Assembly: GCA_027489245.1 (NCBI GenBank)
Contig: JAIYAC010000018.1
Span: 43,526 to 107,525 of the forward strand
DNA length: 64,000 nucleotides
DNA from: Neisseriaceae bacterium
Lineage (GTDB): Bacteria > Pseudomonadota > Gammaproteobacteria > Burkholderiales > Chromobacteriaceae
Direction: 5' to 3'
Positions within the stretch are counted from its first letter, which is position 1, and every line of letters begins with the position of its first letter. The notes below the pieces were generated by a model. That model saw only the letters and a list, made by a program, of their open reading frames with translations. It made no database searches and was not told the DNA's origin. This document shows, in pieces, positions 44,385 through 54,285 of the stretch. The position numbers and the translations under genes were made by a program.

Positions 44385-45164
44385 TCAGCGGCTGGCCACC
44401 TGCTCTGCTTGCCAGCAGGCCAAGACCGATTCTGCCGCTAGCCGATAGTCTTGCGCCGCCCTGCTTTGCCCTGCATAGATACCTAGCGGCTTACCTGCGG
44501 CAAACGACTCTGCCAGCCGTATATCATTGCGAATCGCCGGCAACATCCGCAAGGCACCAAACTGCTGCCCGATTTCGTCAAGCGTGCGCCGATGCATGCC
44601 AACCCGCTGGTCGTACATCACCGGTAGCAAGCCAAGCAGGCGCAGCCCCGGGTGGTTGCCGCCACTGGCGATGCGAAACAGCGTGCGCGCCAGCTGCCGC
44701 ACGCCTTCACCCGCCAGAAAATGCGGCACAAACGGCACCAGCACCCACTGCGCGGCATGCAGGGCATTGAGCAGCAGCACATCCAGTGAGGGGGGCGTAT
44801 CCAATACGATGATATCGAACTCGTCGCACAACCCTTCGTGCTGCAAGGCGCGATGCAGCAACAGCGCATCCTGGCTACCCGAACCGTGGGCAAAGAGCGG
44901 GTTGGCTGGCAGCAGCCATAGCCCGGGCCAGACCGTAGCCTGCAGCGCAGGCCGCAGGGGCGCCCCTTTGGAAAACAGGTCGTGCACCGATGGGCTCAAG
45001 CGGCCAGTCGCCACACCCAGGCCCAGTGCGCAATGGCCCTGCGTATCCAGATCGATCAGCAGCACACGGTGGCCTGTAGCAGCCAGGTTGGCCGCAATAT
45101 TCACGGCACTGGCAGTTTTGCCGCTGCCGCCTTTGCGGTTGCTCACCGCCAGTATCTGCACCAT
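44385..45164 (-). CDS. ParA-family ATPase of the chemosensory operon
   Basis: A 259-residue ParA/MinD-type ATPase with a deviant Walker A (NRKGGSGKTASAVN, both lysines present), switch I LLIDLDTQGH and Walker B IIVLDTPPS. Stand-alone ParA proteins at the end of chemotaxis operons (ParC in Vibrio, PpfA in Rhodobacter) position chemoreceptor arrays, and the same job is inferred. It starts 2 nt after the stop of the membrane MCP gene, so it is the last gene of the operon. No ParB partner was found next to it. Confidence 0.87.
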   Translation of the reverse strand: MVQILAVSNRKGGSGKTASAVNIAANLAATGHRVLLIDLDTQGHCALGLGVATGRLSPSVHDLFSKGAPLRPALQATVWPGLWLLPANPLFAHGSGSQDALLLHRALQHEGLCDEFDIIVLDTPPSLDVLLLNALHAAQWVLVPFVPHFLAGEGVRQLARTLFRIASGGNHPGLRLLGLLPVMYDQRVGMHRRTLDEIGQQFGALRMLPAIRNDIRLAESFAAGKPLGIYAGQSRAAQDYRLAAESVLACWQAEQVASR

Positions 45165-45166
45165 GC

Positions 45167-46429
45167 CTAAAACAGCTCGATAGGCGGCCGCGCCGCTGGC
45201 GATGGCTGCACTGCCCCCAGCGACTCGGCATGCGCTTGCCGCTGGTCTTCCATGACATAGCGCGTCAAATGCGCATCCAGCCGCTGCTGTAGCGTACGCT
45301 GCAATGCCGTACCCTGCCCCAGCTGCTGCAGGTGCTCGTCCATTTCACGCAGCGCGTATTGCACCTGCTCGATACGCTGGCGTACCACATCCTGAAACTG
45401 GATATAACCCAGCGCGTCGGATAGCTGCTGCAATACCTGCTGGTTGCCCGCCTCTACCGACCCCATGACCACTTGCATGAAGTGGCTGGTGTCGGCAAAG
45501 CGCTTTTCCATGTCGGCCAGGTCGGTCACGATCACGCCCAGGTTGGTCACGCTGGCATTGCTGCTGAGCGCACTTTGCGCCAGGTGCAGCTCTTGTTCAG
45601 CCCGTTCCGTCGCTGCCGTAATGCGAATCGAGATTTCCGATGCGGCATTGGCAGTTTGCGACGACAGCTTGCGCACCTCATCGGCGACCACGGCAAAGCC
45701 ACGGCCAGCCTCGCCGGCACGGGCCGCTTCGATCGCAGCGTTCAGTGCCAGCAAGTTGGTCTGCTTGGCGATATCGGCAATCACGCCGACCAGCGGCGCC
45801 AGGGCCGCCACATCGCCACTCAGGCGCTCGGTACGCGCCAGCGTCTCGCGCATCACCACCTGCTGTTCATCCATATGGTGCTTCAGGATGGCCACCACCT
45901 TATGGCTGTGCTCGGACTGCTGCTGAATCACCTCGGACAGCTGCTGGCCATTATTCATCGATTCGCTGATGCGGCGCATTTGCTCTGTGGAAATGCCATA
46001 CACCGAATTGATAGCGTTGATGATGGCCACCGCACCACGCTCGACCTCTTGCAAGGAGCCCTGCAGCTGTTTGTCCATCACCCGCAAGAAAGGCGATGTG
46101 CCCTGCATTTCATTCACAATGAGGGCATGTTGCTGCTGCAAGCGCTGCTCGTCGCCGCCACTGCCCAGCCGGTGCAGCAGCCAGGCCACCTCACGGCGCA
46201 GCAAGGGGACGGCCAACAGCATGAACAGCAGAAAAAAGGTCAGCAGCGATAGCGTGGCAAACAGCACATCGCTCGCTTCGCGCCCCAGGTTCATTCCGCT
46301 ACGCCACGCCTCCCACCAGGAAGATAACAGTACCGCCAGCATGGCATTCAGCATGACTGCGGCCAACAGGGCCAAACCCAAACGGCGCCCGGCGCCGGGT
46401 TGTAAGGAGCTCAGGATGGTTTGCGGCAT
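45167..46429 (-). CDS. Membrane methyl-accepting chemotaxis protein without a large periplasmic domain
   Basis: A 420-residue receptor-like protein. Two hydrophobic segments (about 16-36 and 55-78) enclose a very short periplasmic loop, so it lacks a classic ligand domain. The signalling hairpin tip is [34 protein letters not shown]. The C-terminus departs from normal MCPs, with [21 protein letters not shown], a segment found in several non-canonical chemosensory proteins. It probably senses an internal or membrane signal. It lies between a cheY and the parA gene. Confidence 0.87.
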   Translation of the reverse strand: MPQTILSSLQPGAGRRLGLALLAAVMLNAMLAVLLSSWWEAWRSGMNLGREASDVLFATLSLLTFFLLFMLLAVPLLRREVAWLLHRLGSGGDEQRLQQQHALIVNEMQGTSPFLRVMDKQLQGSLQEVERGAVAIINAINSVYGISTEQMRRISESMNNGQQLSEVIQQQSEHSHKVVAILKHHMDEQQVVMRETLARTERLSGDVAALAPLVGVIADIAKQTNLLALNAAIEAARAGEAGRGFAVVADEVRKLSSQTANAASEISIRITAATERAEQELHLAQSALSSNASVTNLGVIVTDLADMEKRFADTSHFMQVVMGSVEAGNQQVLQQLSDALGYIQFQDVVRQRIEQVQYALREMDEHLQQLGQGTALQRTLQQRLDAHLTRYVMEDQRQAHAESLGAVQPSPAARPPIELF

Positions 46430-46433
46430 GATG

Positions 46434-46808
46434 TCAGCTACCGGGCAGCACTTGTTTGATGACTTTGACCAGATCAGAACCGGACACTGGCTTCACCAGC
46501 CAGCCGGTCGCCCCCAGGCGTTTGCCTTCATCGCGTTTCTCGGGCTGGCTTTCGGTCGTCAGGGTCAGGATAGGGGTAAAGCGGAAGCCTGGCAGCGCCT
46601 TGACATGGCGAATCAGCTCCAGGCCGGTCATGCGTGGCATATTGATGTCGGTAATGATCAGATCCGGCTTCAAGCCCCCCTTGAGTTTATCCAGGGCTTC
46701 CTGGCCATCACTGGCCGTGGCGACCTGGTAGCCATTCATTTCCAGGTTCCCCTTTACACTCATCAGCATGGTAGATGAGTCATCAACAATGAAAATCAGT
46801 TTGGGCAT
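46434..46808 (-). CDS. cheY: CheY-like response regulator
   Basis: A 124-residue single-domain receiver. The acidic pair is Asp9-Asp10 (FIVDDSST), the phosphorylation site is Asp54 (IITDINMP), the Thr is in LTLTTES, and the Lys in WLVKPVSG. It has no output domain, so it acts by binding a target protein or as a phosphate sink. It lies between the STAS gene and the MCP gene, 4 nt from each, and is one of two CheY genes of the operon. Confidence 0.92.
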   Translation of the reverse strand: MPKLIFIVDDSSTMLMSVKGNLEMNGYQVATASDGQEALDKLKGGLKPDLIITDINMPRMTGLELIRHVKALPGFRFTPILTLTTESQPEKRDEGKRLGATGWLVKPVSGSDLVKVIKQVLPGS

Positions 46809-46812
46809 GGTG

Positions 46813-47067
46813 TCACCTCTTTTCTGTCTGGGAAAGGGTTATGGCCGACTGCAGCCAGCGCCGCAGCTCAGCCTGTTCCGGCCAGGCTTTCACCCTGGGG
46901 GCAGCAGCCATCAGCACCTGCAGGCTGGCGGGGTGCAGATAGCAGCAGCTCGCCAGGTCTATCTGGGCGGTACGGTGCTTTTGTAACCAGCTCAGCAGCA
47001 CTTCGGCCTCTTCCACACCGACGTGCTCGCGGCATACCACCAGATTTTTTTTGAACTCGATGGGCAT
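46813..47067 (-). CDS. STAS-domain protein of the chemosensory operon
   Basis: An 84-residue protein with an STAS-like (SpoIIAA-type) fold: alternating strands and helices with AQIDLASCCYLHPASLQVLMAA in place of the usual DLSxVxxIDSAGLxxL block. The phosphorylatable Ser/Thr of anti-sigma antagonists is not obvious (SCCYLHPAS). Small STAS proteins occur in some chemosensory gene clusters. Its start overlaps the cheA stop (TAATG), so it is translationally coupled to CheA and may interact with it. Confidence 0.7.
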   Translation of the reverse strand: MPIEFKKNLVVCREHVGVEEAEVLLSWLQKHRTAQIDLASCCYLHPASLQVLMAAAPRVKAWPEQAELRRWLQSAITLSQTEKR

Positions 47068-49694
47068 TACAGCAGTTCCTTTACATTCAGCACCATCAGT
47101 ACCGAGCCATCGCCCATCAGTGCCGAGCCGGCATACGCCGTCAGGCCGGACAGCACGCTCGACAGCGGTTTGATAATGACGCTGGTGGTAGCGTGAAAGT
47201 CATCCACCAGCAAACCTGCCACCTCGCCCCCAAAACGCACCAGCAGCACGGCAAACTCGTCATCCTCGTTGCACAGTGGCGGCGCCGCCATGCCCAGCAG
47301 CTGATTCAAGGCTTTTAGCGGCACAATACGGCCACGCAGTACGGTGGTCAGGCTGGTCTTGATGGTGTGGATATCGCGCCGTGCCACCCGCACAGTTTCC
47401 ACAACCGCATCCATCGGCACACCAAACAGCTGGCAGTCACTCTGGATCACCATGACATTGCTGATCGCCATGGACAGCGGCAGGCTTAGCCGCAGCTGCG
47501 TGCCACGGCCCTTCTGGCTTTGCAGCTGGATGCTGCCGTTCACCTTCTCTATAGCACTACGCACCACGTCCATGCCAACTCCGCGGCCAGACAGGTCGGA
47601 CACGACCTCGGCGGTAGAGAAGCCTGCCGCAAAGACCAGGTTGATGGCGGCCTGGTCGCTCAGGCGTTCCAGCGTGCTTTCATCGATAATGCCGCGCTGG
47701 TAGGCCTTGCGCTTGACTACCTCCGGGTCGATACCGGCGCCGTCGTCGATGATATCGATAATCACGCGGTCGGCTTCTTGCACCGCGCGCAGCGTCAAGG
47801 TGCCATACGGGGGTTTGCCGGCCGCCTGACGCTGGGCCGGCAGCTCGAAACCGTGGTCCAGACTATTGCGTACGATATGCACCAAGGGGTCGCCGAGCGA
47901 TTCGATAATGGTCTTGTCGGCGGCGGTTTCCTCGCCCTGCAACACCAGCCGCACGTCTTTGCCCAGGCGGCGCGAAATATCGCGCACCAGGCGCGGAAAG
48001 CGCTGAAACACCGACGACACCGGCAGCATGCGCACCTGCAGGATGGCATCCTGCATTTCGTCGGCAATGCGGTTGATCACCACGTACTGTGCTTTCAGCT
48101 CGCGTGCCAGCTCGCGGCAGTGGTAAACCGACTCGGCTCGTTGCGCCAGGTACGGCAACGCGTTTTTGGATACCACCATTTCGCCGATCAAGTTGACCAG
48201 GTGGTCGATTTTTTCCTGATCCACTTTCAGGCTACGCGACAGCCCGCCACCGCTGTCGCTGCGTTTGATCAGCGACATGTCCGGCTCGGCAGGCAGTGCC
48301 TCCGACAACGCCACCTCGGGCAACGCCGGGGATGGCGTGTGCGCTGCCGGCGGCACAGTGCCAGACAGTGCCTGCAGGTAATCCAGTAAAGGTTGGCCGC
48401 TGCGCAGCGCCTCGGCCTGCGCCAGCGCCTGTTGCAGCTGGTCTTGTGTCTGGCTATCTGCTGGCAAACATGCGCGCAAACTGTGCGCGGCAGCACGCAA
48501 GCGGCCCACGTGCCAATCATCGCTGACCGGCAGCTGTAACACCTGCTGCTGGATGCGCAAGACCTCCGCCCGGGTACCCTCGGCCATGTCGAGCCCGACA
48601 ACGGCCGCCTTATCCTGCACAGGGTTGGCCGTAGAATTGGCTGCGAGCAGGGTCATGGGGTGCAGGCATTGCAGCAAAGCCTGCTGGCGAACATAGTTGT
48701 AGGGCTCTTCGGCCATGACCAGCCGCAGCCAGCGCAGCACGCCAGACTGCCACAACGCCGGACTGGAAAGCGCCAGCACGGCGTCGGTAGCGCGCCGCAA
48801 GGCCGCCGCATCGCCTTGCAGCAGCAAGGGCCAGGCTTCGGCAATGAAATCTTCGTATATCGGCCCGCCAGACGGCCCAGCCAAAGGCAGAATGAGATCC
48901 TCTACCGACAGGGCGTGCAGCGTGATGGCATCGGGCGTGTAGCGATAGTATTCCTCCAGCTCGTCACGGCTGGCATCGGACAACAGGTGAAAGCCCAGTA
49001 CACAACGATACGCATCCAGCAGCGCCAATTCCGGCCAGGGCTCGCGGGCCACCACTTGCCCCCACAGCTGGCCCGGCGTATGCATGGCCTGGTGCAAGGG
49101 GTCCAGCCCTTGAAAAAAGCACTCGGCTTCCGGCTGATACTGCACGGCAAACACCTGCCCGCCCTGGCACAGGTGCTGATAGATCACCATACGTTGCGGC
49201 TCTGGTACCGCAGCCAGGTCAAATGGCGGGTTCAGCAAACCCCACGCCGGCGCCGGCTCTGCGGCCAACGCTAAAGTACCGGGCGCCAGCTCGGGTACCG
49301 CGGGATCGCTACTGGCAATCTGCCGGCGCAGCGTATCGGCCAAGGCACTGGCCACCCCCGCATGGCTGGCGGCATAGCTGCCGTGGTTTTCAATTTCGTC
49401 AAACAGCAGGTCGACAAAGTCTGCCGCCTGCAGCAGGCTGTCTGCCGTCAGCTCGGTAAAGGGCTGCTTGCCATCGCGCACCACGGCCATCAGGTCTTCG
49501 CCGGCATGCAGCACCCTGGTCATGTCGGGGAAGCTGAACAAGCCGCTGTTACCTTTCAGCGTATGCACATGGCGAAACAGCTCGGCCACCAGGCTCGCAT
49601 CCCCTGGCCGGGTTTCGAGCTGCATCAGCTGTTCGCCTATGGCTTGCAGCGCATCGCGCCCCTCTGACAGAAACTGCTCGAGCAAGGGGTCCAT
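47067..49694 (-). CDS. cheA: CheA chemotaxis histidine kinase with long central region
   Basis: An 875-residue CheA. The N-terminal Hpt (P1) domain has the phosphorylated His44 in HVHTLKGNSG. The dimerisation domain starts near LSRSLKVDQEKIDHLVNLIGEM. The ATPase region has the N box HIVRNSLDHGFELP, G1 DDGAGIDP and G2 GRGVGMDVVRSAI. The CheW-like P5 domain ends the protein. Between P1 and the dimerisation domain lie about 350 residues, longer than usual, including a P2-like part (FAVQYQPEAECFFQGLDPL) and further unassigned sequence. It starts 1 nt downstream of a CheY gene. It is the kinase of the alternative chemosensory operon. Confidence 0.93.
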   Translation of the reverse strand: MDPLLEQFLSEGRDALQAIGEQLMQLETRPGDASLVAELFRHVHTLKGNSGLFSFPDMTRVLHAGEDLMAVVRDGKQPFTELTADSLLQAADFVDLLFDEIENHGSYAASHAGVASALADTLRRQIASSDPAVPELAPGTLALAAEPAPAWGLLNPPFDLAAVPEPQRMVIYQHLCQGGQVFAVQYQPEAECFFQGLDPLHQAMHTPGQLWGQVVAREPWPELALLDAYRCVLGFHLLSDASRDELEEYYRYTPDAITLHALSVEDLILPLAGPSGGPIYEDFIAEAWPLLLQGDAAALRRATDAVLALSSPALWQSGVLRWLRLVMAEEPYNYVRQQALLQCLHPMTLLAANSTANPVQDKAAVVGLDMAEGTRAEVLRIQQQVLQLPVSDDWHVGRLRAAAHSLRACLPADSQTQDQLQQALAQAEALRSGQPLLDYLQALSGTVPPAAHTPSPALPEVALSEALPAEPDMSLIKRSDSGGGLSRSLKVDQEKIDHLVNLIGEMVVSKNALPYLAQRAESVYHCRELARELKAQYVVINRIADEMQDAILQVRMLPVSSVFQRFPRLVRDISRRLGKDVRLVLQGEETAADKTIIESLGDPLVHIVRNSLDHGFELPAQRQAAGKPPYGTLTLRAVQEADRVIIDIIDDGAGIDPEVVKRKAYQRGIIDESTLERLSDQAAINLVFAAGFSTAEVVSDLSGRGVGMDVVRSAIEKVNGSIQLQSQKGRGTQLRLSLPLSMAISNVMVIQSDCQLFGVPMDAVVETVRVARRDIHTIKTSLTTVLRGRIVPLKALNQLLGMAAPPLCNEDDEFAVLLVRFGGEVAGLLVDDFHATTSVIIKPLSSVLSGLTAYAGSALMGDGSVLMVLNVKELL

Positions 49695-49695
49695 A

Positions 49696-50064
49696 TCAGT
49701 CAGCCCCCAGTAGCAAGCGCACGTGCAACAGCAGCTGCTCGGGCTTGACCGGTTTCACCAGGTAATCGTTGGCACCCGCGGCAAAGGCCTGTTCTTTGTC
49801 TTCCTGGTCGGCCTCGGTGGACACCATGATGGCGGGGGCCTGGTGTATCTGCAGGTTGCTACGCATTTCACGCAGAAAGCCATAGCCATCCAGCTTGGGC
49901 ATGTTCACATCCACCAGCAGCACGTCATAGGCGCCACACAGCAGTTTTTCCAGTGCCTCTATGCCGTTCATGGCCTCGTCTACCTGATAGCCCTGCTCAG
50001 TCAGAATGGTCCGGTGATAAAGCCGCACCGTGGCGGCGTCGTCCACAATCAGGATCCGCTTCAT
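49696..50064 (-). CDS. cheY: CheY-like response regulator (second)
   Basis: A 122-residue receiver with Asp8-Asp9 (LIVDDAATV), the phosphorylation Asp52 (LLVDVNMP), Ser/Thr in MVSTEAD and Lys in YLVKPVKPEQ. It overlaps the cheR stop by one base and precedes cheA by one base. With two CheYs, one may drive the output and the other drain phosphate. Confidence 0.92.
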   Translation of the reverse strand: MKRILIVDDAATVRLYHRTILTEQGYQVDEAMNGIEALEKLLCGAYDVLLVDVNMPKLDGYGFLREMRSNLQIHQAPAIMVSTEADQEDKEQAFAAGANDYLVKPVKPEQLLLHVRLLLGAD

Positions 50065-50903
50065 TACGCCTCCCTGGGTTTTTGATAAACGATGGCATCG
50101 GGAAATTTGCGCACTTTGTACAAGGCGGAGATGCGGCTCATGGACTCAGAATGCCCCAGCAGCACGAAACCACCGGGCTTGAGCGCATCGTAAAAGGTTT
50201 CCGCCGCAGCCTTGCGCGAAACATCATCAAAGTAAATCAGCAGGTTACGGCAAAAGATCACGTCAAAATTACGGTAGGCGCGGGTGTCTTCACGGTCGGA
50301 CAGGTTGACCCGGGTAAACTCCACCGCCTCACGCAATGCATCACAGATCTGGTAGCCGCCTTGTTGCCGCTCAAAATATTTCTGCAGGTACATGGCAGGC
50401 ATTTGCGCGACCGAGCGCGCCGAAAAATGCCCTTGCCTGGCCGTATGCAAGACTTGGGTGTCGATATCGGACGAGATGATTTCCACGTCCCAGTCACTGA
50501 TTTGCGGCCAACATTCCAGCAGCGACATCGCGATCGAATACGCTTCCTCGCCCGTAGACGAAGGAATCACCCAGATGCGTATCGGGTCGCGCTGGCGATG
50601 GTGCAGCAGGATCTCGGGCAATATGGAGCGCACCAGGCAGTGAAACTGGTAATCTTCGCGAAAAAAATACGTTTCGTTCACCGTCATCAGGTTGGTCAGC
50701 ACCTGGAGCTCTTCCCCCGAGGCCTGAAAGCGCACAAAAGAAAAGTACTCGCGAAAAGCGCTATAGCCGGTAGTTTCTATGCGCTCGATCAGCCTTTTGT
50801 CGACAAAGTAGCGCTTGCTATGCTCGAAATGAATGCCGGTTTTACGGTAAAAGAATTCTCTGAATTTCTCGAAGTCATCCTCGCTAATCGACAATTTTGT
50901 CAT
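50064..50903 (-). CDS. cheR: CheR chemoreceptor methyltransferase
   Basis: A 279-residue SAM-dependent protein-glutamate methyltransferase. The N-terminal all-helical domain (1-75) is followed by the catalytic domain with NETYFFRED (family signature), WVIPSSTGEEAYSIAM (SAM motif; canonical members often have A-A-CSTGEE) and DVIFCRNLLIYFD. ATG 50903 is chosen because the frame upstream has no CheR homology. It overlaps the HEAT-repeat gene by 20 nt, indicating coupling. It methylates the receptors of the cluster; CheB is the opposing enzyme. Confidence 0.93.
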   Translation of the reverse strand: MTKLSISEDDFEKFREFFYRKTGIHFEHSKRYFVDKRLIERIETTGYSAFREYFSFVRFQASGEELQVLTNLMTVNETYFFREDYQFHCLVRSILPEILLHHRQRDPIRIWVIPSSTGEEAYSIAMSLLECWPQISDWDVEIISSDIDTQVLHTARQGHFSARSVAQMPAMYLQKYFERQQGGYQICDALREAVEFTRVNLSDREDTRAYRNFDVIFCRNLLIYFDDVSRKAAAETFYDALKPGGFVLLGHSESMSRISALYKVRKFPDAIVYQKPREA

Positions 50904-51537
50904 TACGCGACCTGCTCTCTGTGACACGCATGAAGGCCAAGTCGGCAGCAAACTGGATATATGGCTCATCGGCAAAGCGCGAGCGCACCTGCGTGATGGC
51001 GGCCTGCGCGCGCACGGTACCGACCTCGGCCAGCAAATCCAGTGCGGCCGCGCAGACATTGACATGCTCGTCCTGGCTAATGACCTGTATCAGCCAGGAC
51101 TCCACATCGGGGTGGCAAAGTGACTCCAGGATATTGACGGCAAAAATACGCAGGTCTGGCTGAGGGCTGGCCAGCAGCTGCTGCATGATGGGAGCCACCT
51201 CCTGCGGCAGCTGCTGCATGCAGACGATAGCTTCGTTGCGCAGCGCCGCGTCCTGGCTTTGCAGGCAGGCCATCAGCCCGTTAACGGCGGCCTCGTTCCC
51301 TAGCCGTGTCAATGTGGTGAGTACGACCTCGCGCACCGACATATCGGTTTCCGTCGCCAGCCGGGCGACCAATGCCGGTACCGCTTGCGGGCAGTCCAGC
51401 AGGTCTCGCGCTGCCCAGCGGCGGGCCACCGGGCTGGCATCCTCCAGCTGCTGTTGCAGGCTGTCGCAGCTGCGGGTGCGGCTACGCTTTTCGGTAGCGG
51501 GGGTCTCTGGTGCGCTATTTTTTCTGATCAAGCCCAT
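50884..51537 (-). CDS. HEAT-repeat protein of the chemosensory operon
   Basis: A 217-residue helical protein with about five HEAT-like repeats from residue 35 on, for example SPVARRWAARDLLDCPQAVP, SVREVVLTTLTRLG, AALRNEAIVCMQQLP, DLRIFAVNILESL and HVNVCAAALDLLAEVG. HEAT scaffolds occur in some chemosensory operons, probably as adaptors. No enzymatic motif is present. Its 3' end overlaps the start of cheR and its start is 19 nt from the cheB stop. Confidence 0.83.
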   Translation of the reverse strand: MGLIRKNSAPETPATEKRSRTRSCDSLQQQLEDASPVARRWAARDLLDCPQAVPALVARLATETDMSVREVVLTTLTRLGNEAAVNGLMACLQSQDAALRNEAIVCMQQLPQEVAPIMQQLLASPQPDLRIFAVNILESLCHPDVESWLIQVISQDEHVNVCAAALDLLAEVGTVRAQAAITQVRSRFADEPYIQFAADLAFMRVTESRSRNDKIVD

Positions 51538-51556
51538 GGTTAGCCCATCCCCTGCG

Positions 51557-52630
51557 CTAGCGCTTTACCCACAGGCCAAGCTGTGCGGCGACTTTTTCGA
51601 TTGGCAGCACCATGCTGGCGCCACCCCGTGCGATCAGTTCGGCGGGCATGCCAAACACCACGGCGGAGTCTTCCGACTCGGCAATGGTGCGCCCGCCACG
51701 GCGCTTGATCTCGGCAAAAGCATCGGCACCGTCGTAGCCCATGCCGGTGAGCAACACGCCAATCAGGTTTTCTGCCGGCACGTGATCCAGCGCCGAGCGC
51801 CCTAACAGCTCGGCAGACGGGTGCCACAGGTACTGGGTGTTTTCCGGTTTGGCGATCACCATCAGGCGGCCGGCACGCTCTACCAGCAGCATGTCTGCTC
51901 CGCCTTTGCCGATATAAATGTGGCCGCTTTCCACCGCCATGGGGGCGGACACCTCCACTACGTCCAGCGCGCACAAGCCATTCAGGCGCTCGGCAAACGA
52001 ACGGGTAAACGCAGCAGGCATATGCTGGGCAATCAGCACGGGAAAGGGGAAGTCGGCGGGCAGGCTAGGCAGCAGTTCTTCCAGCGTACGGGGCCCGCCG
52101 GTCGAAACGCCGATCAGCACCAAGCCAGGAAAACGGCTGGTACCGGGCATCCTCGCCGGGCGCGATAGTGCCTCGGCGCGCTCGGCTTTCATGCGCTGCA
52201 CCAGGCCAGCGGGCTTGTCTGCTTTTCTGGGCTGCAGGCGTGCCTTCAGCGCCGCATTGACCTTGCGCAGCAGCTCGTCGCGTATCTGGTCGATGCTCAG
52301 GGAAATCGTGCCACCAGGCTTGGGCAGGTAGTCCACCGCCCCCAGGTTCAGCGCCTCGAAGGTAGCGAGCGCCCCTTGCTCGGTCAGCGAGGACACCATG
52401 ACCACCGGCACCGGCCGCTGTGCCATGATCAGCGACAGCGCGGTGATGCCGTCCATTTCCGGCATGTTGACGTCCAGCGTGATGACATCAGGCTCGAAGC
52501 TGAGATTTTCGGCTACCGCCTCGGCACCATTACGCGCGGTGCGTACCAGAAACCCCCCTGCCTGCTGCAGCATGGTCGACAGCTGCCGCCGCATTAATGC
52601 CGAATCATCCACGATCAGTACTTTTTTCAT
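51557..52630 (-). CDS. cheB: CheB receptor methylesterase response regulator
   Basis: A 357-residue protein with an N-terminal receiver (Asp53 in ITLDVNMPEMDG) and a C-terminal methylesterase/glutamine deamidase. The catalytic triad is Ser in GVSTGGPRTLE, His in IAQHMP and Asp in TGMGYDGADA. Receiver Lys is in YLPKPGG. It removes methyl groups placed by CheR on the receptors, with activity increased by phosphorylation from CheA. It lies between the triple CheW gene and the HEAT gene. Confidence 0.95.
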   Translation of the reverse strand: MKKVLIVDDSALMRRQLSTMLQQAGGFLVRTARNGAEAVAENLSFEPDVITLDVNMPEMDGITALSLIMAQRPVPVVMVSSLTEQGALATFEALNLGAVDYLPKPGGTISLSIDQIRDELLRKVNAALKARLQPRKADKPAGLVQRMKAERAEALSRPARMPGTSRFPGLVLIGVSTGGPRTLEELLPSLPADFPFPVLIAQHMPAAFTRSFAERLNGLCALDVVEVSAPMAVESGHIYIGKGGADMLLVERAGRLMVIAKPENTQYLWHPSAELLGRSALDHVPAENLIGVLLTGMGYDGADAFAEIKRRGGRTIAESEDSAVVFGMPAELIARGGASMVLPIEKVAAQLGLWVKR

Positions 52631-52666
52631 ATCTGTCTCACTGATTCACCCAGATGGGGCGCGCTT

Positions 52667-54226
52667 TTATGCCGCCAGGTTGGCCATACCCTCCAGATCT
52701 TGCGGTGCCAGCAGGTGGGCTGGCTCGATCAGCTGCACCATACGTTTTTGTTTTTCCAGGTTGGCCATGCGCGCCAGCAGCTTGGCCTGCTCGTCGGACA
52801 GGCGTGGGGCCGGCTCAATGGCCGATTTGTGGATGCGCAGCACCTCGGCCACGGAGTCCACAATAAAGCCGGTGCATACCCCGGCAATCAGGAACACCAT
52901 CACACGCTGGCTTTCATTGCGCTCGATACTGTCCAGCCCCAGGCGGCGGCGCAGGTCTACCACAGGCAGCACCGTGCCGCGCAGGTTGATCACACCCTCC
53001 ACGCAAGCCGGCGCCTTGGGGACGTGCATCAGCTGCTCGGGGACGCGTACGATTTCCTGCACGCTTTCGATGGACACACCAAATTCTTCACGGGCCAAGC
53101 GAAATACCACCACCTGCTCGTCATCGTCGATCTCGTCATCCAGCGTATCGGGCTGGCCGTCCCCAGCCTGGTCTGACAGCAGTTCCACGTTCTTCAGTGC
53201 CTCCCGGATGTAAGCATGGTCAAACAGGTTGGCCGCAGTAATGATGGACACCAGGCGCTTGCCGCCGTCCAGCCGGCAGATGCGGTCTATCTCGGCCATC
53301 TGCCCCTCGCGCACCAGCAAGCCGGGCATGTCGTCTACCTGGGCGCGTGGCACCCGCAGCACCTCGTTGACGTTATCCATCACCACGCCTACCGATGCAC
53401 TGCCCAGTGCCACCACCACGATACGGCTGTGCTCCTGTTCCGCCTGCGCGGGCAAGCCAAACAGCGTACGCAGGCTCACCAGTGGCAGCAGGCGCTGGCG
53501 CAGGGTCATCACGCCAAGCACATGCGGCTCGGCACGCGGTATGCTCACGATGTGCTCGGGCAGCTGCACAATCTCTTGTACGTCCTCGATGGCGATGGCG
53601 TATTCCTGCCCGGCCACGTCAAAGCTCACCAGCTGCAGCTCGTCGCTTTCTTCTTCCGCCGCCTCGGCATCGGCCTGCGCGGCCAGGTGCACCAGGTTGG
53701 CCGCATCGCCCCCCAGGCTGGCCAGCGCCTGGAATTCACCCGACATCAGCTTCTGGAAATCCAGCACCATCACCATCGGGTAGCCACCCACATCCTTGAT
53801 GATGCCGGTCAGCAGGTCGGTATCGATGCTGCTGCGGATACTGTCCACGCTTTCCACCCTGCCGGGTTCGACCCCCACCACGCTGGTAACCCGATCCACG
53901 ACAAAACCCAGCGGCTGGCCGATGTCGATCACCAGCGCCCGCGTACTGTCGTCGTGTTCGCTACGCGAAAAGCCGAACATGTGGCGTAAAGAAATGATGG
54001 GCAGGATCTTGCCCCGCAAATTGGACAAACCATCCAGTGCGGCGGGGGCCAAGGGCACACGCACCACGTCTGGCACCCGGATAATCTCCAGCACCGGGGC
54101 CATTTCTACCGCAAATACCTCGCCCCCCGTCTGGAAGGTAACGTACTGGCAGGTGTCTGCCTCTTGCACATCCTGCGTATCGCCGGGCTGATCTAGTGCT
54201 CCCGGCGAGCTTGTTTCATTGGCCAT
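52667..54226 (-). CDS. Triple CheW-domain adaptor protein
   Basis: A 519-residue protein of three CheW-like domains: about 25-175 (YVTFQTGGEVFAVEM, LSNLRGKILPIISLR), 195-345 (LVSFDVAGQEYAIAIEDVQEI, VMTLRQRLLPLVSLR) and 370-510 (VVVFRLAREEFGVSIESVQEI, VINLRGTVLPVVDLR). Acidic linkers (EAAEEESDE, DDEIDDDEQ) separate them. CheW links receptors to CheA; a triple protein could bridge several receptors and kinases or build a distinct array geometry. It is the second gene of the operon after the soluble receptor, with no single-domain CheW nearby. Confidence 0.9.
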   Translation of the reverse strand: MANETSSPGALDQPGDTQDVQEADTCQYVTFQTGGEVFAVEMAPVLEIIRVPDVVRVPLAPAALDGLSNLRGKILPIISLRHMFGFSRSEHDDSTRALVIDIGQPLGFVVDRVTSVVGVEPGRVESVDSIRSSIDTDLLTGIIKDVGGYPMVMVLDFQKLMSGEFQALASLGGDAANLVHLAAQADAEAAEEESDELQLVSFDVAGQEYAIAIEDVQEIVQLPEHIVSIPRAEPHVLGVMTLRQRLLPLVSLRTLFGLPAQAEQEHSRIVVVALGSASVGVVMDNVNEVLRVPRAQVDDMPGLLVREGQMAEIDRICRLDGGKRLVSIITAANLFDHAYIREALKNVELLSDQAGDGQPDTLDDEIDDDEQVVVFRLAREEFGVSIESVQEIVRVPEQLMHVPKAPACVEGVINLRGTVLPVVDLRRRLGLDSIERNESQRVMVFLIAGVCTGFIVDSVAEVLRIHKSAIEPAPRLSDEQAKLLARMANLEKQKRMVQLIEPAHLLAPQDLEGMANLAA

Positions 54227-54285
54227 GACCTGCTCCTGAGCGTTGACTGGCTGCTGCGCTGCCGCTTGCCTGTGCCGGGTAGGGC

